NCBI GenBank assembly: GCA_023391105.1
Contig: JAEWBO010000006.1
Coordinates: 1-64,000, forward strand
Direction: 5' to 3'
Origin: Bacillota bacterium
GTDB lineage: Bacteria; Bacillota; Clostridia; Christensenellales; SZUA-584
Length of the DNA stretch: 64,000 bases
This document shows positions 43,373 through 53,067 of this stretch, in pieces. The position numbers were made by a program, and so were the translations under genes. A model generated the notes under the pieces. It was not told where the DNA came from, did no database searches, and saw only the letters and a list, made by a program, of their open reading frames with translations. The number at the start of each line of letters is the position of its first letter. Positions within the stretch are counted from its first letter, which is position 1.

Positions 43373-45052
43373 CTATTGCTGTTTTTCCTGGTCACGCTGG
43401 CGGATGATATTGCGCTGTATTTTGTCGCTTGTTGTTTTGGGAAGCGCTGTCACAAACTCAACAATACGCGGATATTTATACGGCGCGGTCGTCTTCTTCA
43501 CATGGTCTTGCAGCTCCTTGATGATCTTGTCGCTGGGCTCAAACCCTTTGGCAAGCACGATGGTTGCTTTTACAACCTGCCCGCGCACCGGATCGGGCGC
43601 GGCAGTCACTGCGCATTCGAGCACCGACGGGTGCTCCAGCAGCACGCTCTCCACCTCAAACGGCCCAATGCGGTAACCGCTGCATTTAATCACATCATCG
43701 TTGCGCCCTACAAACCAGTAATATCCGTCCGCATCCCGCCAGGCCATGTCGCCCGTGTTATAAATGCCATTGCGCCACGCTTTTTGCGTAATCTCCGGGT
43801 CGTTCCAGTAGCCATGGAACAGACCGAGCGGATGCTTTTTATCGGTGTCCTTTACGACGATAGAGCCGACTTCGCCGTCCTCACACGAGTTGCCGTCAGC
43901 ATCCAGAAGATCAATATTGTACAACGGCGACGGCTTGCCCATGGAGCCGGGCTTGATATGAAGCCACGGGAAATTTGCGAGCAGCACGGACGACTCCGAC
44001 TGTCCGAACCCTTCACACACCGTCATGCCTGTGAGTTCTTTTATTTTCCTGAAAACCTCGGGATTCAGCGGCTCGCCCGCGAGGCTTGCGTGTTCAATAA
44101 AGCCAAGGTCGTATTGCGAGAGGTCTTCTTTGATCAAATATCTATATACGGTAGCCGGCGCGCAAAATGTGGTGGGCTGTATGCGCATCAGCGCACAGAG
44201 CAGCTTATGCGGCACAAACTTTTCGGTATCGTATGCGCCGATCGCCGCACCGCATATCCATTGCCCGAAAATCTTGCCCCACGCAAACTTTGCCCATCCT
44301 GAATCCGAAAGCGTCATATGGATACGATCTTCCTGTACACACTGCCAGTACTTCGCCGTTACAATATGGCCAAGAGGAAATTCATAGTCGTGCCAGACCA
44401 TTTTGGGCATACCTGTTGTACCCGAGGAAAAATAGATCAGCATGGGGTCGCTATTGCGTACAGCCTCGCCATCCGTCGGGCGCTCGAACACTGTGCTCGC
44501 CTTTTTCATCTCGCTATGAAAATCAACGGAATCCTTGGGAGGGTTGTCCCCCACGGAAATAAGTGTCTGCAACGAAGAGCACTCAGGCCGCGCCGCAGCA
44601 ATATGACGAATCACTTCGTCTTCGTCCACGCTGATGAGCATCTTGACGTGCGCGTTGTTGCAGCGGTAAACGATATCCTTTGGGGTCAGCTGGTAGCTTG
44701 CGGGTATGCATATGGCACCAAGCTTCATCAGCGCTGTCATGCAGACCCAAACCTCGGGGCGCTGCTTTAATATCAGCATAACAACATCGCCCTTCTTGAT
44801 GCCAAATGAAGCAATCATATTTGCGGCACGGTCACTCAAGCTTTTCATGTCTCCAAACGAAAAACGCTTTATTTCAGCTTCGTCATTTGTCCACACCAAT
44901 GCGGTTTTATCAGCGTCGATCCTTGCCCATTCATCTACCACGTCGTACGCAAAGTTAAAGCGCTCAGGCGCGACGCAGGTGTAGTTTTCCTTTAAGTCCT
45001 CGTATGAGTCAAAATCGACGCGCGGACAAAAGCGGCTTAATATTTCGTTCAT
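43373..45052 (-). CDS. AMP-binding acyl-CoA synthetase (ACSM/AcsA-like)
   Basis: A 559-aa ANL-superfamily ligase. The P-loop-like motif is LIYFSSGTTGMPKMVWHD; VCEGFGQSES, YNTGDMAWRDADGYYWFVGR and DDVIKCSGYRIGPFEVES follow. It activates a carboxylic acid with ATP and joins it to CoA; the closest type is medium-chain or aromatic acyl-CoA ligase. The last motif, normally SGKI with the catalytic Lys, reads TTSDKIQRN: the Lys is kept but the Gly is Asp. The XRE/cupin regulator lies 15 bases upstream in the same operon, as in many Clostridia. Confidence 0.88.
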   Translation of the reverse strand: MNEILSRFCPRVDFDSYEDLKENYTCVAPERFNFAYDVVDEWARIDADKTALVWTNDEAEIKRFSFGDMKSLSDRAANMIASFGIKKGDVVMLILKQRPEVWVCMTALMKLGAICIPASYQLTPKDIVYRCNNAHVKMLISVDEDEVIRHIAAARPECSSLQTLISVGDNPPKDSVDFHSEMKKASTVFERPTDGEAVRNSDPMLIYFSSGTTGMPKMVWHDYEFPLGHIVTAKYWQCVQEDRIHMTLSDSGWAKFAWGKIFGQWICGAAIGAYDTEKFVPHKLLCALMRIQPTTFCAPATVYRYLIKEDLSQYDLGFIEHASLAGEPLNPEVFRKIKELTGMTVCEGFGQSESSVLLANFPWLHIKPGSMGKPSPLYNIDLLDADGNSCEDGEVGSIVVKDTDKKHPLGLFHGYWNDPEITQKAWRNGIYNTGDMAWRDADGYYWFVGRNDDVIKCSGYRIGPFEVESVLLEHPSVLECAVTAAPDPVRGQVVKATIVLAKGFEPSDKIIKELQDHVKKTTAPYKYPRIVEFVTALPKTTSDKIQRNIIRQRDQEKQQ

Positions 45053-45067
45053 ATCATCCCATCCCCG

Positions 45068-45619
45068 TTATTTTTGATTGATCACCGTGATAAATTTTGC
45101 TGATGCACCGACAGCAGATTGCGCATGCGGCAACCGCGGATCAAAATAGATGCAGTCACCGGCGCTCAGCTCATATGTGTTTTTCCCAAGTGAAATGCGA
45201 ATTTTGCCTTCCAGCACGTAGTTGAACTCCTGCCCGCCATGCATCACCATAGCTGGCGGATCATTTTCAGGCTCTATTGTGACAAGCAGCGGCTCCATCT
45301 CACGACCGATAAAATTATAGGCAATGCTTGAATAGTGGTAGCCCGGATAACGCTCAATATCCACGCCATGGCCGGCGCGCACAATACAGTGCGTATCCAT
45401 ACGCGGCGCTTCCCCCGTCAGCAGCACCGTCATATCAGCGCCAAGCTCACTGGCGATCTTATAAAGCACGCTGATCGGAATATCCAGCTTGCCCGCTTCA
45501 TAATCAAGATACGTCTCTTCTGATACGTCGACGCTTTTGGCCATTGACGCTGTATTAATACCCAATATGTCTCTCAATTCTCTGATACGACTGGAAATCT
45601 GACGTAAGTTATCATCCAT
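45068..45619 (-). CDS. XRE-family regulator with C-terminal cupin domain
   Basis: A 183-aa protein with an N-terminal helix-turn-helix (LRDILGINTASMAKSVDVSE, then YLDYEAGKLDIPI) and a C-terminal cupin (about 105-180) with HGGQEFNYVLEGKIRISLG and GDCIYFDPRLPHAQ as the two cupin motifs. Such regulators sense a small acid or its derivative. Its gene precedes the acyl-CoA ligase by 15 bases, so it likely controls that gene. GGAGG precedes the ATG. Confidence 0.9.
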   Translation of the reverse strand: MDDNLRQISSRIRELRDILGINTASMAKSVDVSEETYLDYEAGKLDIPISVLYKIASELGADMTVLLTGEAPRMDTHCIVRAGHGVDIERYPGYHYSSIAYNFIGREMEPLLVTIEPENDPPAMVMHGGQEFNYVLEGKIRISLGKNTYELSAGDCIYFDPRLPHAQSAVGASAKFITVINQK

Positions 45620-45731
45620 GCTTGCCGCCTCCTTTGGCGAATAAAAATACGATTATGATTATATCATATTGTGTTGTATTTGGTAACCAATCAAAGGGAT
45701 TATTATTTGCAGGGTAATTGTCTCATCATTT

Positions 45732-46388
45732 CTATTTGAATATAAATTTTCTGAATGCTTCAACAGTTGAAAAATAATAATCCGAATTGTCTCTCATATA
45801 ATCCTCGATTTCAGGTATAAGGTGAGACCATCCTGCCGCTGCAAATGTGACACCACAGCGCCTTGCCATATCCAACCCCGGCTTTAAATCATCCAATACC
45901 AATACATCATTATTGGATAAATGAAATCTTTTCATTATTTCTACAATTGGATAAGCGCTTGGCTTTCTTAGCTGCTCTTCCATCTCCCATCCAAATACCA
46001 AATCAGGTGTCAAATCACAGTGTGACATATAGTCTCTAATAATCAGTTCTCTTTCCGAATGTGATACAACGCATATTATACCGCCAATTTTTTTATATTC
46101 TTTGATGAATTCAGGAAAGCCCGGGTAAAAGTCAGGCATCGTTTCTTTTGTGCAGCGCTTCCATATTTCATACTGTCGTTCATGTTCCTCTTTGGTAAAT
46201 TTAAAGACATCTTTACACATCTCTGAAAATCCCGGGTTAAAGCAATATGAAACAAACTGCTCAAGACTTAATTGTTCCAACTCTGGTCTTAATGTTTTTA
46301 ACGCCTCTACGAAAGAAGGGTGGTGGATGCCCGGTGTACTCTTAACCGCCGTATCATCATGGTCCAAAATTAAACATTTGTATTTCAT
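45732..46388 (-). CDS. HAD family hydrolase
   Basis: A 218-aa haloacid dehalogenase-like phosphatase: motif I KCLILDHDDTAVKSTPGIHH, with DHDDT instead of the usual DxDGT, motif II CVVSHSERELI, and the acidic motif DVLVLDDLKPGLDMA. A helical cap is inserted after motif I. Substrate unknown, perhaps a phosphoglycolate-like compound. It is monocistronic, and the region up to 46525 shows no further gene. Confidence 0.82.
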   Translation of the reverse strand: MKYKCLILDHDDTAVKSTPGIHHPSFVEALKTLRPELEQLSLEQFVSYCFNPGFSEMCKDVFKFTKEEHERQYEIWKRCTKETMPDFYPGFPEFIKEYKKIGGIICVVSHSERELIIRDYMSHCDLTPDLVFGWEMEEQLRKPSAYPIVEIMKRFHLSNNDVLVLDDLKPGLDMARRCGVTFAAAGWSHLIPEIEDYMRDNSDYYFSTVEAFRKFIFK

Positions 46389-46525
46389 GTCTGATTCACC
46401 AAAAAAGTTTATTGCATATCAATAAAAAATCATCATGCCAATTATGATGCCATTAGCATGATGAATATATTATTAAATGAGTACCTAAAAAACAATAGAC
46501 ACCAGCTGTTTTCTTATAATCTATG

Positions 46526-47164
46526 TTACTCCAGCTCGAGCATTAATTCGACCGTTACACCGGCTTCCTGCGCTCTTTCAATCACAGATGCATTAACCAT
46601 GGTGCCTTTTGCAATGACGATATTGCCGTTTTCGTCCGTCACATCGTTTTTAACAACGCGGCCAATCATATAGTCTTTCTGCTCTTTTTCCAACGCAGCG
46701 GCGGCGCTGCTCCCGATACTTGTTTCGCCGGACGGATCATATTGCACGAACAGCAGGCCATTGGACAAGGATAATATGCTATAGCCCTGAATGATAACGC
46801 CCGAGTCAATCTTTACAGACTTGATGTCGCCGGATTTCTCATCGAATTCAAACTCGGTTACTGTTCCAAGCACATCTCCCGAAGCGGAGATACACTGTAC
46901 ATTGAGCAAGGGAACCCCTGCGCTGCCCGTTTGGATGCCTTTCACATTTTCGATGCTCTGCAGTATCACGAAATCTTTTCCGATTCCAATGACGTCGATG
47001 ATTTTTAACTGGTGAAAGTCATAATCGTTTTTAGAGCCGCGAACGACCAAAGCGTCAACTTTTTTCTTATCGGCATCGACAACGATATCTTGGACAGATC
47101 CGACCTTCTGACCTTCTTTTACGCTCATAAGCGGTAATCCTAATACCTGAGACGAACTTTTCAT
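46526..47164 (-). CDS. PRC-barrel domain protein
   Basis: A 212-aa protein with two PRC-barrel-like units: LGLPLMSVKEGQKVGSVQDI with KVDALVVRGSKN, then GVPLLNVQCISASGDVLGTV with EFDEKSGDIKSVKID. The C-terminal part (RVVKNDVTDENGNIVIAKG) resembles an RNA or envelope adaptor region. PRC barrels bind RNA or proteins in diverse systems. GGAGG precedes the ATG. It is the last gene of the operon with the acidic-repeat and VanW genes. Confidence 0.82.
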   Translation of the reverse strand: MKSSSQVLGLPLMSVKEGQKVGSVQDIVVDADKKKVDALVVRGSKNDYDFHQLKIIDVIGIGKDFVILQSIENVKGIQTGSAGVPLLNVQCISASGDVLGTVTEFEFDEKSGDIKSVKIDSGVIIQGYSILSLSNGLLFVQYDPSGETSIGSSAAAALEKEQKDYMIGRVVKNDVTDENGNIVIAKGTMVNASVIERAQEAGVTVELMLELE

Positions 47165-47175
47165 TTTTCTCCTCC

Positions 47176-48570
47176 TTATTTATCTTGGATGTATTTTCCA
47201 ACCAATACAATCTTGCCAAGCGGTGGGTATCTGTCCCACGAAATCAACACACGGTCTGTTTCAATGCCATTTTTGTAATAGATACGATAGACCTTGACGT
47301 TGTAGCCCGTTCTTCCTTTTCGAATCGTCTCGCTAAACCCGACAGGCATTTCACTTGTGTATCGATATTCTGTCTTTGGCGGTTGCAGTTCCTCAACGAT
47401 CTCATTTTGCACCTTTATGGTGACCCCGGGTTCGAGCAGTTTTCCGTAAATCGACACCTTGACCTTTTGGTTCTCGAGCCGAGCACTGATGAATAAGCTG
47501 TACTCAGTCGTATTCTTTATTTTGAGGTCTTTATCATCCCAATTCAGTGTGGAATCCTGCCCAATAGGCAGATAATTTGAAGGCCATGTATGGTTGACTC
47601 TTTCCACAATTTCCATATCCGCAAGGAGCGCCGCATTATACAGCGTTCCGGCAAGCTGGCAAATCCCACCGCCAATATCATCCTGCGCCAAGCCATCCAC
47701 GATAGCCGGAGCAGCCTTAAAACCCTTCGCCTCCGTCCTTTGGCCCACCAATTCATTGATAGACAGAACTTGTCCCGGTTTTATCTCTAGGCCGTCCACA
47801 GCATCACACATGAGCTGAATATTGACGTTCCTGTTTTCGTTGTCGTCGGCGATTGTCTCATATGCGGCCACCCGCCCCATGTTGTTCTGCAAATCGCTGA
47901 GCTTCACGTGCGGGTAAATGACCTCGCTGTTTACCTCCAACGGCGAAAAATCGTTATCCTTCACTTTGCTTTTTATTTGACTGACCAAAAGCCCTGCATC
48001 TATATATGTACCGTTTTCTTCTTCCGTAAACGTAAATGTTCGTGTGCCGCTATCAAATATCGCGTCGGCCTCCACAGCGTCTTTTTTGTACCGCGCTGCG
48101 TAATCCTCAATGGTTGTATTAATCTTGCTGTCATCAATTTCGACAGGGGAGACATTATGCTTATCCTTTGATAACTCAGCCGTCTTATCAAACCTCTGTT
48201 CCAACGAATCGGCATCGTCTCTGTTGTATTGATAAATATTGTCCAGCGTATCTTTATAGTTGATAGAAATCCCCAAATCATGACTGTCAAATATCGTTTC
48301 TTCACCTTCATACGCTAAGGTCATCTGCATATCATTCAGAGCTTTGTTTGCATTCTCCTCCAGCAGCTGCTGCGCCTCGTCATAGCTTTTCCCGGACAAA
48401 TCAACGCCGTCAATATATACACCATCGGCAAACAACATATTGTCAACTGCCTGATACACAGATACAAAGCCGCTCATGACAAAGATAATCAGCATGGCGA
48501 TGACCATGAACAGTAAACTTTGAAGAAATGCTTTTTCAGTTTTCTTGTTTTCGTTTCTTACATTTGTCAT
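47176..48570 (-). CDS. VanW family protein
   Basis: A 464-aa membrane-anchored protein: an N-terminal transmembrane helix (about 15-37), a peptidoglycan-binding-like region (GVYIDGVDLSGKSYDEAQQL, about 50-230), then the VanW domain from about 240 (GQVLSINELVGQRTEAKGF, DDIGGGICQLAGTLYNAALL, RVNHTWPSNYLPIGQD). A C-terminal G5-like segment is possible. VanW proteins accompany some vancomycin-resistance clusters, but most are of unknown cell-wall function. It overlaps the upstream gene by four bases. Confidence 0.88.
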   Translation of the reverse strand: MTNVRNENKKTEKAFLQSLLFMVIAMLIIFVMSGFVSVYQAVDNMLFADGVYIDGVDLSGKSYDEAQQLLEENANKALNDMQMTLAYEGEETIFDSHDLGISINYKDTLDNIYQYNRDDADSLEQRFDKTAELSKDKHNVSPVEIDDSKINTTIEDYAARYKKDAVEADAIFDSGTRTFTFTEEENGTYIDAGLLVSQIKSKVKDNDFSPLEVNSEVIYPHVKLSDLQNNMGRVAAYETIADDNENRNVNIQLMCDAVDGLEIKPGQVLSINELVGQRTEAKGFKAAPAIVDGLAQDDIGGGICQLAGTLYNAALLADMEIVERVNHTWPSNYLPIGQDSTLNWDDKDLKIKNTTEYSLFISARLENQKVKVSIYGKLLEPGVTIKVQNEIVEELQPPKTEYRYTSEMPVGFSETIRKGRTGYNVKVYRIYYKNGIETDRVLISWDRYPPLGKIVLVGKYIQDK

Positions 48571-50456
48571 AATTGTCTCGCGTTCAGCTGCACCATCATG
48601 GATTTCAGTTTCGCTTTTTCATCCGGTTCGAAATCATATTTTTTATTTAAGATATCAAACCACTTTTTTTGTCCTTCATGAAATTGCCCGGATAGTATAA
48701 AACATTCCATCAGCTGCATATCGGCCTGCTTTCTTAATGTTTCATCCATTCCGTCATAAACCGATTGTAATAGGAATATGGCATTTAGGTATTGCCTCTG
48801 GTTCTTAAGCTCAAGCGCTTTGGTTATCAATCTTGAATATTTGTCTTCAACGGTTAAGACGCTGACTACCTGTTCAGCTCCCATGTCGCTGTCTCCGGTT
48901 TGAGCTTGCGGCTCGACATCTTCCTCTGCGACATATCCGGCCTGCTCAGTATCTATGTCACTGGTTTCAGTAACAGCCTGAAGTTCAGCATTCTCCTCAT
49001 ATTCCTCTGTAGCAGATTCAAAGCCAACCATCTGTTCAGTGTTCAGGTCACTGTCTTTCGGTTCAGCCTGCGGCTCAACATCTTCTTCTCCGGCATATCC
49101 AACCTGCTCAGTATTTATGTCACTGGTTTCAGTAACAGCCTGCAGCTCAGCATCTTCCTCATCTTCCTCTGTGGCAGATTCATAGCCAACCACCTGTTCT
49201 GCACCCATGTCACTGTCTTCGGCCTGAGCCTGCGGTTCGACAGCCTCCTCTGCGGCATATCCGACCCGCTCGCTTTCTATGCCACTGGGTTCAGTGTCAG
49301 CCTGATGCTCAGCATCTTCCTTTGCGGTATATCCGACCTGCTCAGTATCTATGTCACTGGCTTCAATGTCAGCCTGAAGTTCTGCATTCTCCTCATATTC
49401 CTCTGTGGCAGATTCATAGCCAACCATCTGTTCAGCATCCATGTCGCTGTCTACGGTTTGAGCCTGCGGCTCGACATCTTCCTCTGCGACATATCCGACC
49501 TGCTCAGTATCTATATCACTGGCTTCAATGTCAGCCTGAAGCTCAGCATCTTCCTCTGTGGCAGATTCATAGCCAACCATCTGTTCAGCATCCATGTCGC
49601 TATCTTCCGGTTCAACCTGAAGTTCTGCATATTCATCTGTGGCAGTTTCGAAGCTAACTATCTCCTCATTATCTAATTCGATGTCTTCCGGTTCAATCTG
49701 CGGTTCAATATCTTCTTCGGTAGTGGGTTCGACGCTGATCGTCTGTTCTGAATCCATGGCGGTGATTTCGATTTGAACCTGTGGTTCCGCATCAATGTCT
49801 TTAAAGGACACGCTAACGTCAATTTGTTCAGCTTCAATCACGATGGCTTCCTCTATGGTGCCCGTCTCCAGCTGCATGCCGAGATCTTTCATCATCGTCA
49901 TCCTAGGCATTGCCCTATTAACATCACCGTCAAATGAAGGACGATCCGGCTGAATAATGCCGAAACGTGTCGCTCTTTCTTTTTCCGTTGCGGCAGATTT
50001 GTTCAGACCATACTGGTCCAATTGTTTCTCACGCTTAACCACAGGGACTTTGCGGTCATTTTGGGATGCTTGCCCCTTGCGTTTTGTTTTGGGCGCTTGC
50101 GCAGGCTTTAGCTGCACCGGTTTTATCAATTCCTTGGCTTTGCCGTAGTCCGAAGTGACGTCCGAGCCTTCGGCTGATACATAAACAACATTCTTTAAAC
50201 GCCGTCTGTTTACAACCAAACCAGAGACGGCGTAAATGCCTATCAGCAGTATAAACGCCGCAACAAAAGTGATTATGAGATTTTCATAACTCCCAAAGTA
50301 TAATGGATACAAGATAGCCAAGCACGAGAAAATACACGCGAAAGTCAAAATGACTGTACCGATAATTTTGTTAAAAAGAGAATGTCTATTAATTTGTAAA
50401 TTAACAATAATACTAATTACTGTTACCAATCCAATAAGTGCGAAAAAAGGTATCAA
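48567..50456 (-). CDS. Membrane protein with acidic tandem repeats and TPR-like C-terminus
   Basis: A 629-aa protein not recognised as a known family. Residues 1-85 hold three hydrophobic helices. A basic linker (about 120-165) follows. From about 190 to 530 the chain is very acidic, with tandem units of about 50-78 residues beginning DSDM and containing AEQMVGYESATEE, ELQADIEASDIDTEQVGY and EEDVEPQAQ. The last 95 residues are helical and TPR-like (LVTKALELKNQRQYLNAI-type pattern, FILSGQFHEGQKKWFDILN). It is translationally coupled to VanW and is first in the operon. It likely organises envelope proteins; this is inferred. Confidence 0.75.
   Translation of the reverse strand: MIPFFALIGLVTVISIIVNLQINRHSLFNKIIGTVILTFACIFSCLAILYPLYFGSYENLIITFVAAFILLIGIYAVSGLVVNRRRLKNVVYVSAEGSDVTSDYGKAKELIKPVQLKPAQAPKTKRKGQASQNDRKVPVVKREKQLDQYGLNKSAATEKERATRFGIIQPDRPSFDGDVNRAMPRMTMMKDLGMQLETGTIEEAIVIEAEQIDVSVSFKDIDAEPQVQIEITAMDSEQTISVEPTTEEDIEPQIEPEDIELDNEEIVSFETATDEYAELQVEPEDSDMDAEQMVGYESATEEDAELQADIEASDIDTEQVGYVAEEDVEPQAQTVDSDMDAEQMVGYESATEEYEENAELQADIEASDIDTEQVGYTAKEDAEHQADTEPSGIESERVGYAAEEAVEPQAQAEDSDMGAEQVVGYESATEEDEEDAELQAVTETSDINTEQVGYAGEEDVEPQAEPKDSDLNTEQMVGFESATEEYEENAELQAVTETSDIDTEQAGYVAEEDVEPQAQTGDSDMGAEQVVSVLTVEDKYSRLITKALELKNQRQYLNAIFLLQSVYDGMDETLRKQADMQLMECFILSGQFHEGQKKWFDILNKKYDFEPDEKAKLKSMMVQLNARQL
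48880..49620. repeat. Tandem repeat array within acidic protein gene
   Basis: Several near-repeated blocks of about 150-230 bp, coding for the DSDM...QVGY units. Neighbouring units differ by small in-frame insertions, so the copy number is probably variable between strains. Confidence 0.75.
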
Positions 50457-50728
50457 TAGACTGATTCCCCTACCATTTATTTCAGCTGTACAGACTGTAG
50501 TGGTCTCATGTATATATTTTTTATATTATTAATTATCATATATGATCATTGACAAAAAGTCAACTTTCATAGCTCGAAAGCACCCGAATAATGGAATTTC
50601 GTGCTGCATCTTGTCGAATCGTTTTTTGATAGGCAATTGGTCATTTTTAACGATTGACAAGCAAAGAAGCTGAAACAAATCCCGTATATTCGGAATAAAT
50701 TTACGCTTATTTACTGTACAAATAAATG

Positions 50729-52393
50729 TTAATATGGTATATGCTTACTTTGACTCGCCAAAAGCGCCCGGTCAACGCTGAAAAAATATGCGTCCTTGCC
50801 AATGATGTCTGTGACGCCCGCAGTATCAAGCCTTTTGCGCACCATGTCGCTTAGTCCGCATATCGTCACAGAAACGTGCTTTGAGTCGCATTCACGCACA
50901 ATGTCTAAAATCACTTCCGCGCCGGTTGAGTCGATACCCGATACACCGCGCATAGAGAATATCAGCCTCTTTGAGTCTTCAAGCTCTCCATAAACATGCT
51001 CGAAAAGCTTTTCTGCATTGCCGAAAAAGAGAGGGCCGGTGATATAAATAACCGTTGTGCTCACATGCTCCTGCTCGACATCACCAGGGCAGGCATGAAG
51101 CAGATCATTTTTGACTTTAGACGAAGCCACGTTGAGCTTTGACGAATTGACCACAAATATAAACGCAGAAAATGCCACGCCGATAATAATGGCGATTGTC
51201 AGATCAAACATTACCGTGGCAGCCAAGGTGATCAAAAATTTGAGCACAGCGCCTCTGTTGCGTTTGCTGAACATTTTTTTAATGGCGCACCACTCATTCA
51301 TGCGCCACGCCGTCACCATAAGCACCCCGGCCAGTGCGGCATTCGGAATGTTTGCCATGACGTCACTCAGCAGAAACATCGAAGCAAGCAGCATAACAGC
51401 ATGTATAACGCTCGTTAAACGCGTCTCACTGCCGGATTTGATTGCCACACTGGTACGCGCGATCGCCGCCGTCGCCGGAATCCCGCCAAAGAAAGGGATA
51501 ATGATGTTTCCGATTCCCTGGGCAACAAGCTCCTGGTCGGCATCAAAAGAACCGTTTTTCTTCATTCTCAAAGCGCTGGTTCCGCAAAGAAGACTTTCAA
51601 CCATACTCAGCGCCGCAATGGATATAGCCGGAGAGATGAATATAGGCAGATCAGATAACTGAAACGTTGTCAAATCAAAACGCACATCGGGAAGCAATGT
51701 CCTTGGAATAGCGCCGATCGTGCTGACTTGAAAGTTGAATAAGGAACTGACCAAAGTCGCAACCACAATACCCACCAGTGATGAAGGCACTATCTTACCT
51801 AGGTTTTTGGGCCAGAATATCATAATGCCAACCACGATCGCACCGATCACAACAGGCTGCCACTGTATTAAGAAGCCCAACTCACCATAGGATAACAGTT
51901 TTTGCAGAGCACCTTCACCCGCTGAAGTGGTGCCAAAAAAATGATCGATCTGCCCGAGCGCAATAATCACTGCAATGCCCGATGTAAACCCGGTGATAAC
52001 GGGTCTCGGAATGATAGAAACCAGCTTGCCAAGCTTTAAAACTCCTGCCAATAGCAAAATTATACCGGCCAGTATGCTTACGATAAACACGCCCTGCAGC
52101 GTGTACTTTGCTACTATAGGTATGAGAATGGCAACCATTGCGCCTGTCGGGCCTGAAATTTGATAGGATGCTCCCGAGAAAATGCCGATGATGATACCGG
52201 CGATGATTGCCGTGATTAATCCTGACGCTGCATCAGCGCCGCTGCTGACACCAAAAGCGAGGGCAAGTGGCAAGGCCACTGCCGCCACCGTGATTCCTGC
52301 CATTATATCCTTAGAGAAACGTTTTGGATTATACTTGTGAAATTCTGATTTTATTATGCCGCTATATCTGTTAAACAAAATACATGCCCTCAT
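50729..52393 (-). CDS. SulP family inorganic anion transporter with STAS domain
   Basis: A 554-aa SulP/SLC26-type transporter. DIMAGITVAAVALPLALAFG is the family signature near the N-terminus; about 12 hydrophobic helices follow to about residue 400, with SYQISGPTGAMVAIL and FGGIPATAAIARTSVAIKSG. A C-terminal STAS domain (about 430-545) has VSGIDSTGAEVILDIV. It imports sulfate, bicarbonate or a dicarboxylate; the ion is uncertain. Single gene. The gap 50457-50728 before it holds nothing I can identify. Confidence 0.92.
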   Translation of the reverse strand: MRACILFNRYSGIIKSEFHKYNPKRFSKDIMAGITVAAVALPLALAFGVSSGADAASGLITAIIAGIIIGIFSGASYQISGPTGAMVAILIPIVAKYTLQGVFIVSILAGIILLLAGVLKLGKLVSIIPRPVITGFTSGIAVIIALGQIDHFFGTTSAGEGALQKLLSYGELGFLIQWQPVVIGAIVVGIMIFWPKNLGKIVPSSLVGIVVATLVSSLFNFQVSTIGAIPRTLLPDVRFDLTTFQLSDLPIFISPAISIAALSMVESLLCGTSALRMKKNGSFDADQELVAQGIGNIIIPFFGGIPATAAIARTSVAIKSGSETRLTSVIHAVMLLASMFLLSDVMANIPNAALAGVLMVTAWRMNEWCAIKKMFSKRNRGAVLKFLITLAATVMFDLTIAIIIGVAFSAFIFVVNSSKLNVASSKVKNDLLHACPGDVEQEHVSTTVIYITGPLFFGNAEKLFEHVYGELEDSKRLIFSMRGVSGIDSTGAEVILDIVRECDSKHVSVTICGLSDMVRKRLDTAGVTDIIGKDAYFFSVDRALLASQSKHIPY

Positions 52394-52548
52394 TCAAGTA
52401 AAAATACCCTCGATTCTACAACATATATGAATGACCTGTCAAATAACAATGTCTATATAGCGTGAAATCAGTTTACATTAGCGCAAGCTAAACAGTATTT
52501 CGCTCCCAACCACACACCAACAAGCTGCACTCTCCAGAGATTCCCATA

Positions 52549-52583
52549 TCAAAAGAGCCCTGGACGTATCGCCAGAGCTTTTG
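52549..52583 (-). terminator. Terminator of the REC-CheX/CheX operon
   Basis: Imperfect hairpin (AAAAGCTCTGG and CCAGGGCTCTTTT on the minus strand) about 25 bases after the CheX stop. Confidence 0.55.
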
Positions 52584-52605
52584 ACAGAGCAAAGAAATCC
52601 GTTAA

Positions 52606-53067
52606 TCATTTTTCAAAAGCGATATTTATCTCAATTGGCGTATCGTCCGCCAAAAGCCTGACAGACAACACCTGATTTGAACTCATCTTGATTACAATGT
52701 TGTTAGCTTCAAGCAGAGTCGGCGTAGAGATATCGACCTTAATCCCCATATCGTAAAAAGCGGTTGCTGCACCGGCTGTTAACATGTTGGCCAATTCTGA
52801 CAATGCGCTCTTGGACATTTCGTCTAATTCATCTACAGGCATTCCCATCATCATGGTCGATGCAATGCTCTTAGCATTCTCTAAATCAATGCTGTAAACA
52901 ACGTTACCCTTAATCTCCCCAACAATTCCGACGATAATATTAACCCCGGAGTTTATAAGCTCCTGGCCTTTTTCACTCAAATCGCCGCTTTGAATATTAT
53001 TATAGCCCAGCTGCGGCATAATCGCTGTAAAAGATTCTATGAATGGATTTGCATATTTTAAGTCCAC
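52606..53067 (-). CDS. Stand-alone CheX-type chemotaxis phosphatase
   Basis: A 153-aa CheX-like protein: YANPFIESFTAIMPQLGY at the N-terminus, then the active-site pattern ALSELANMLTAGAATAFYD (E-x2-N) with the later STPTLL proline. CheX removes the phosphate from CheY-type regulators. The GTG start is inside the end of the preceding gene, overlapping by ten bases, so the two are co-translated. The residues needed for catalysis appear intact. No flagellar or che gene is nearby, so the target may be only the partner response regulator. Confidence 0.85.
   Translation of the reverse strand: MDLKYANPFIESFTAIMPQLGYNNIQSGDLSEKGQELINSGVNIIVGIVGEIKGNVVYSIDLENAKSIASTMMMGMPVDELDEMSKSALSELANMLTAGAATAFYDMGIKVDISTPTLLEANNIVIKMSSNQVLSVRLLADDTPIEINIAFEK

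Noticed and set aside
43376..44302. A 308-aa plus-strand ORF
   Set aside because: Antisense to the acyl-CoA ligase gene; composition is typical of a shadow frame.
48900..49676. A 258-aa plus-strand ORF rich in Leu, Ser and Phe
   Set aside because: It is the antisense mirror of the acidic tandem repeats in the minus-strand gene and has the same periodicity; no ribosome site.
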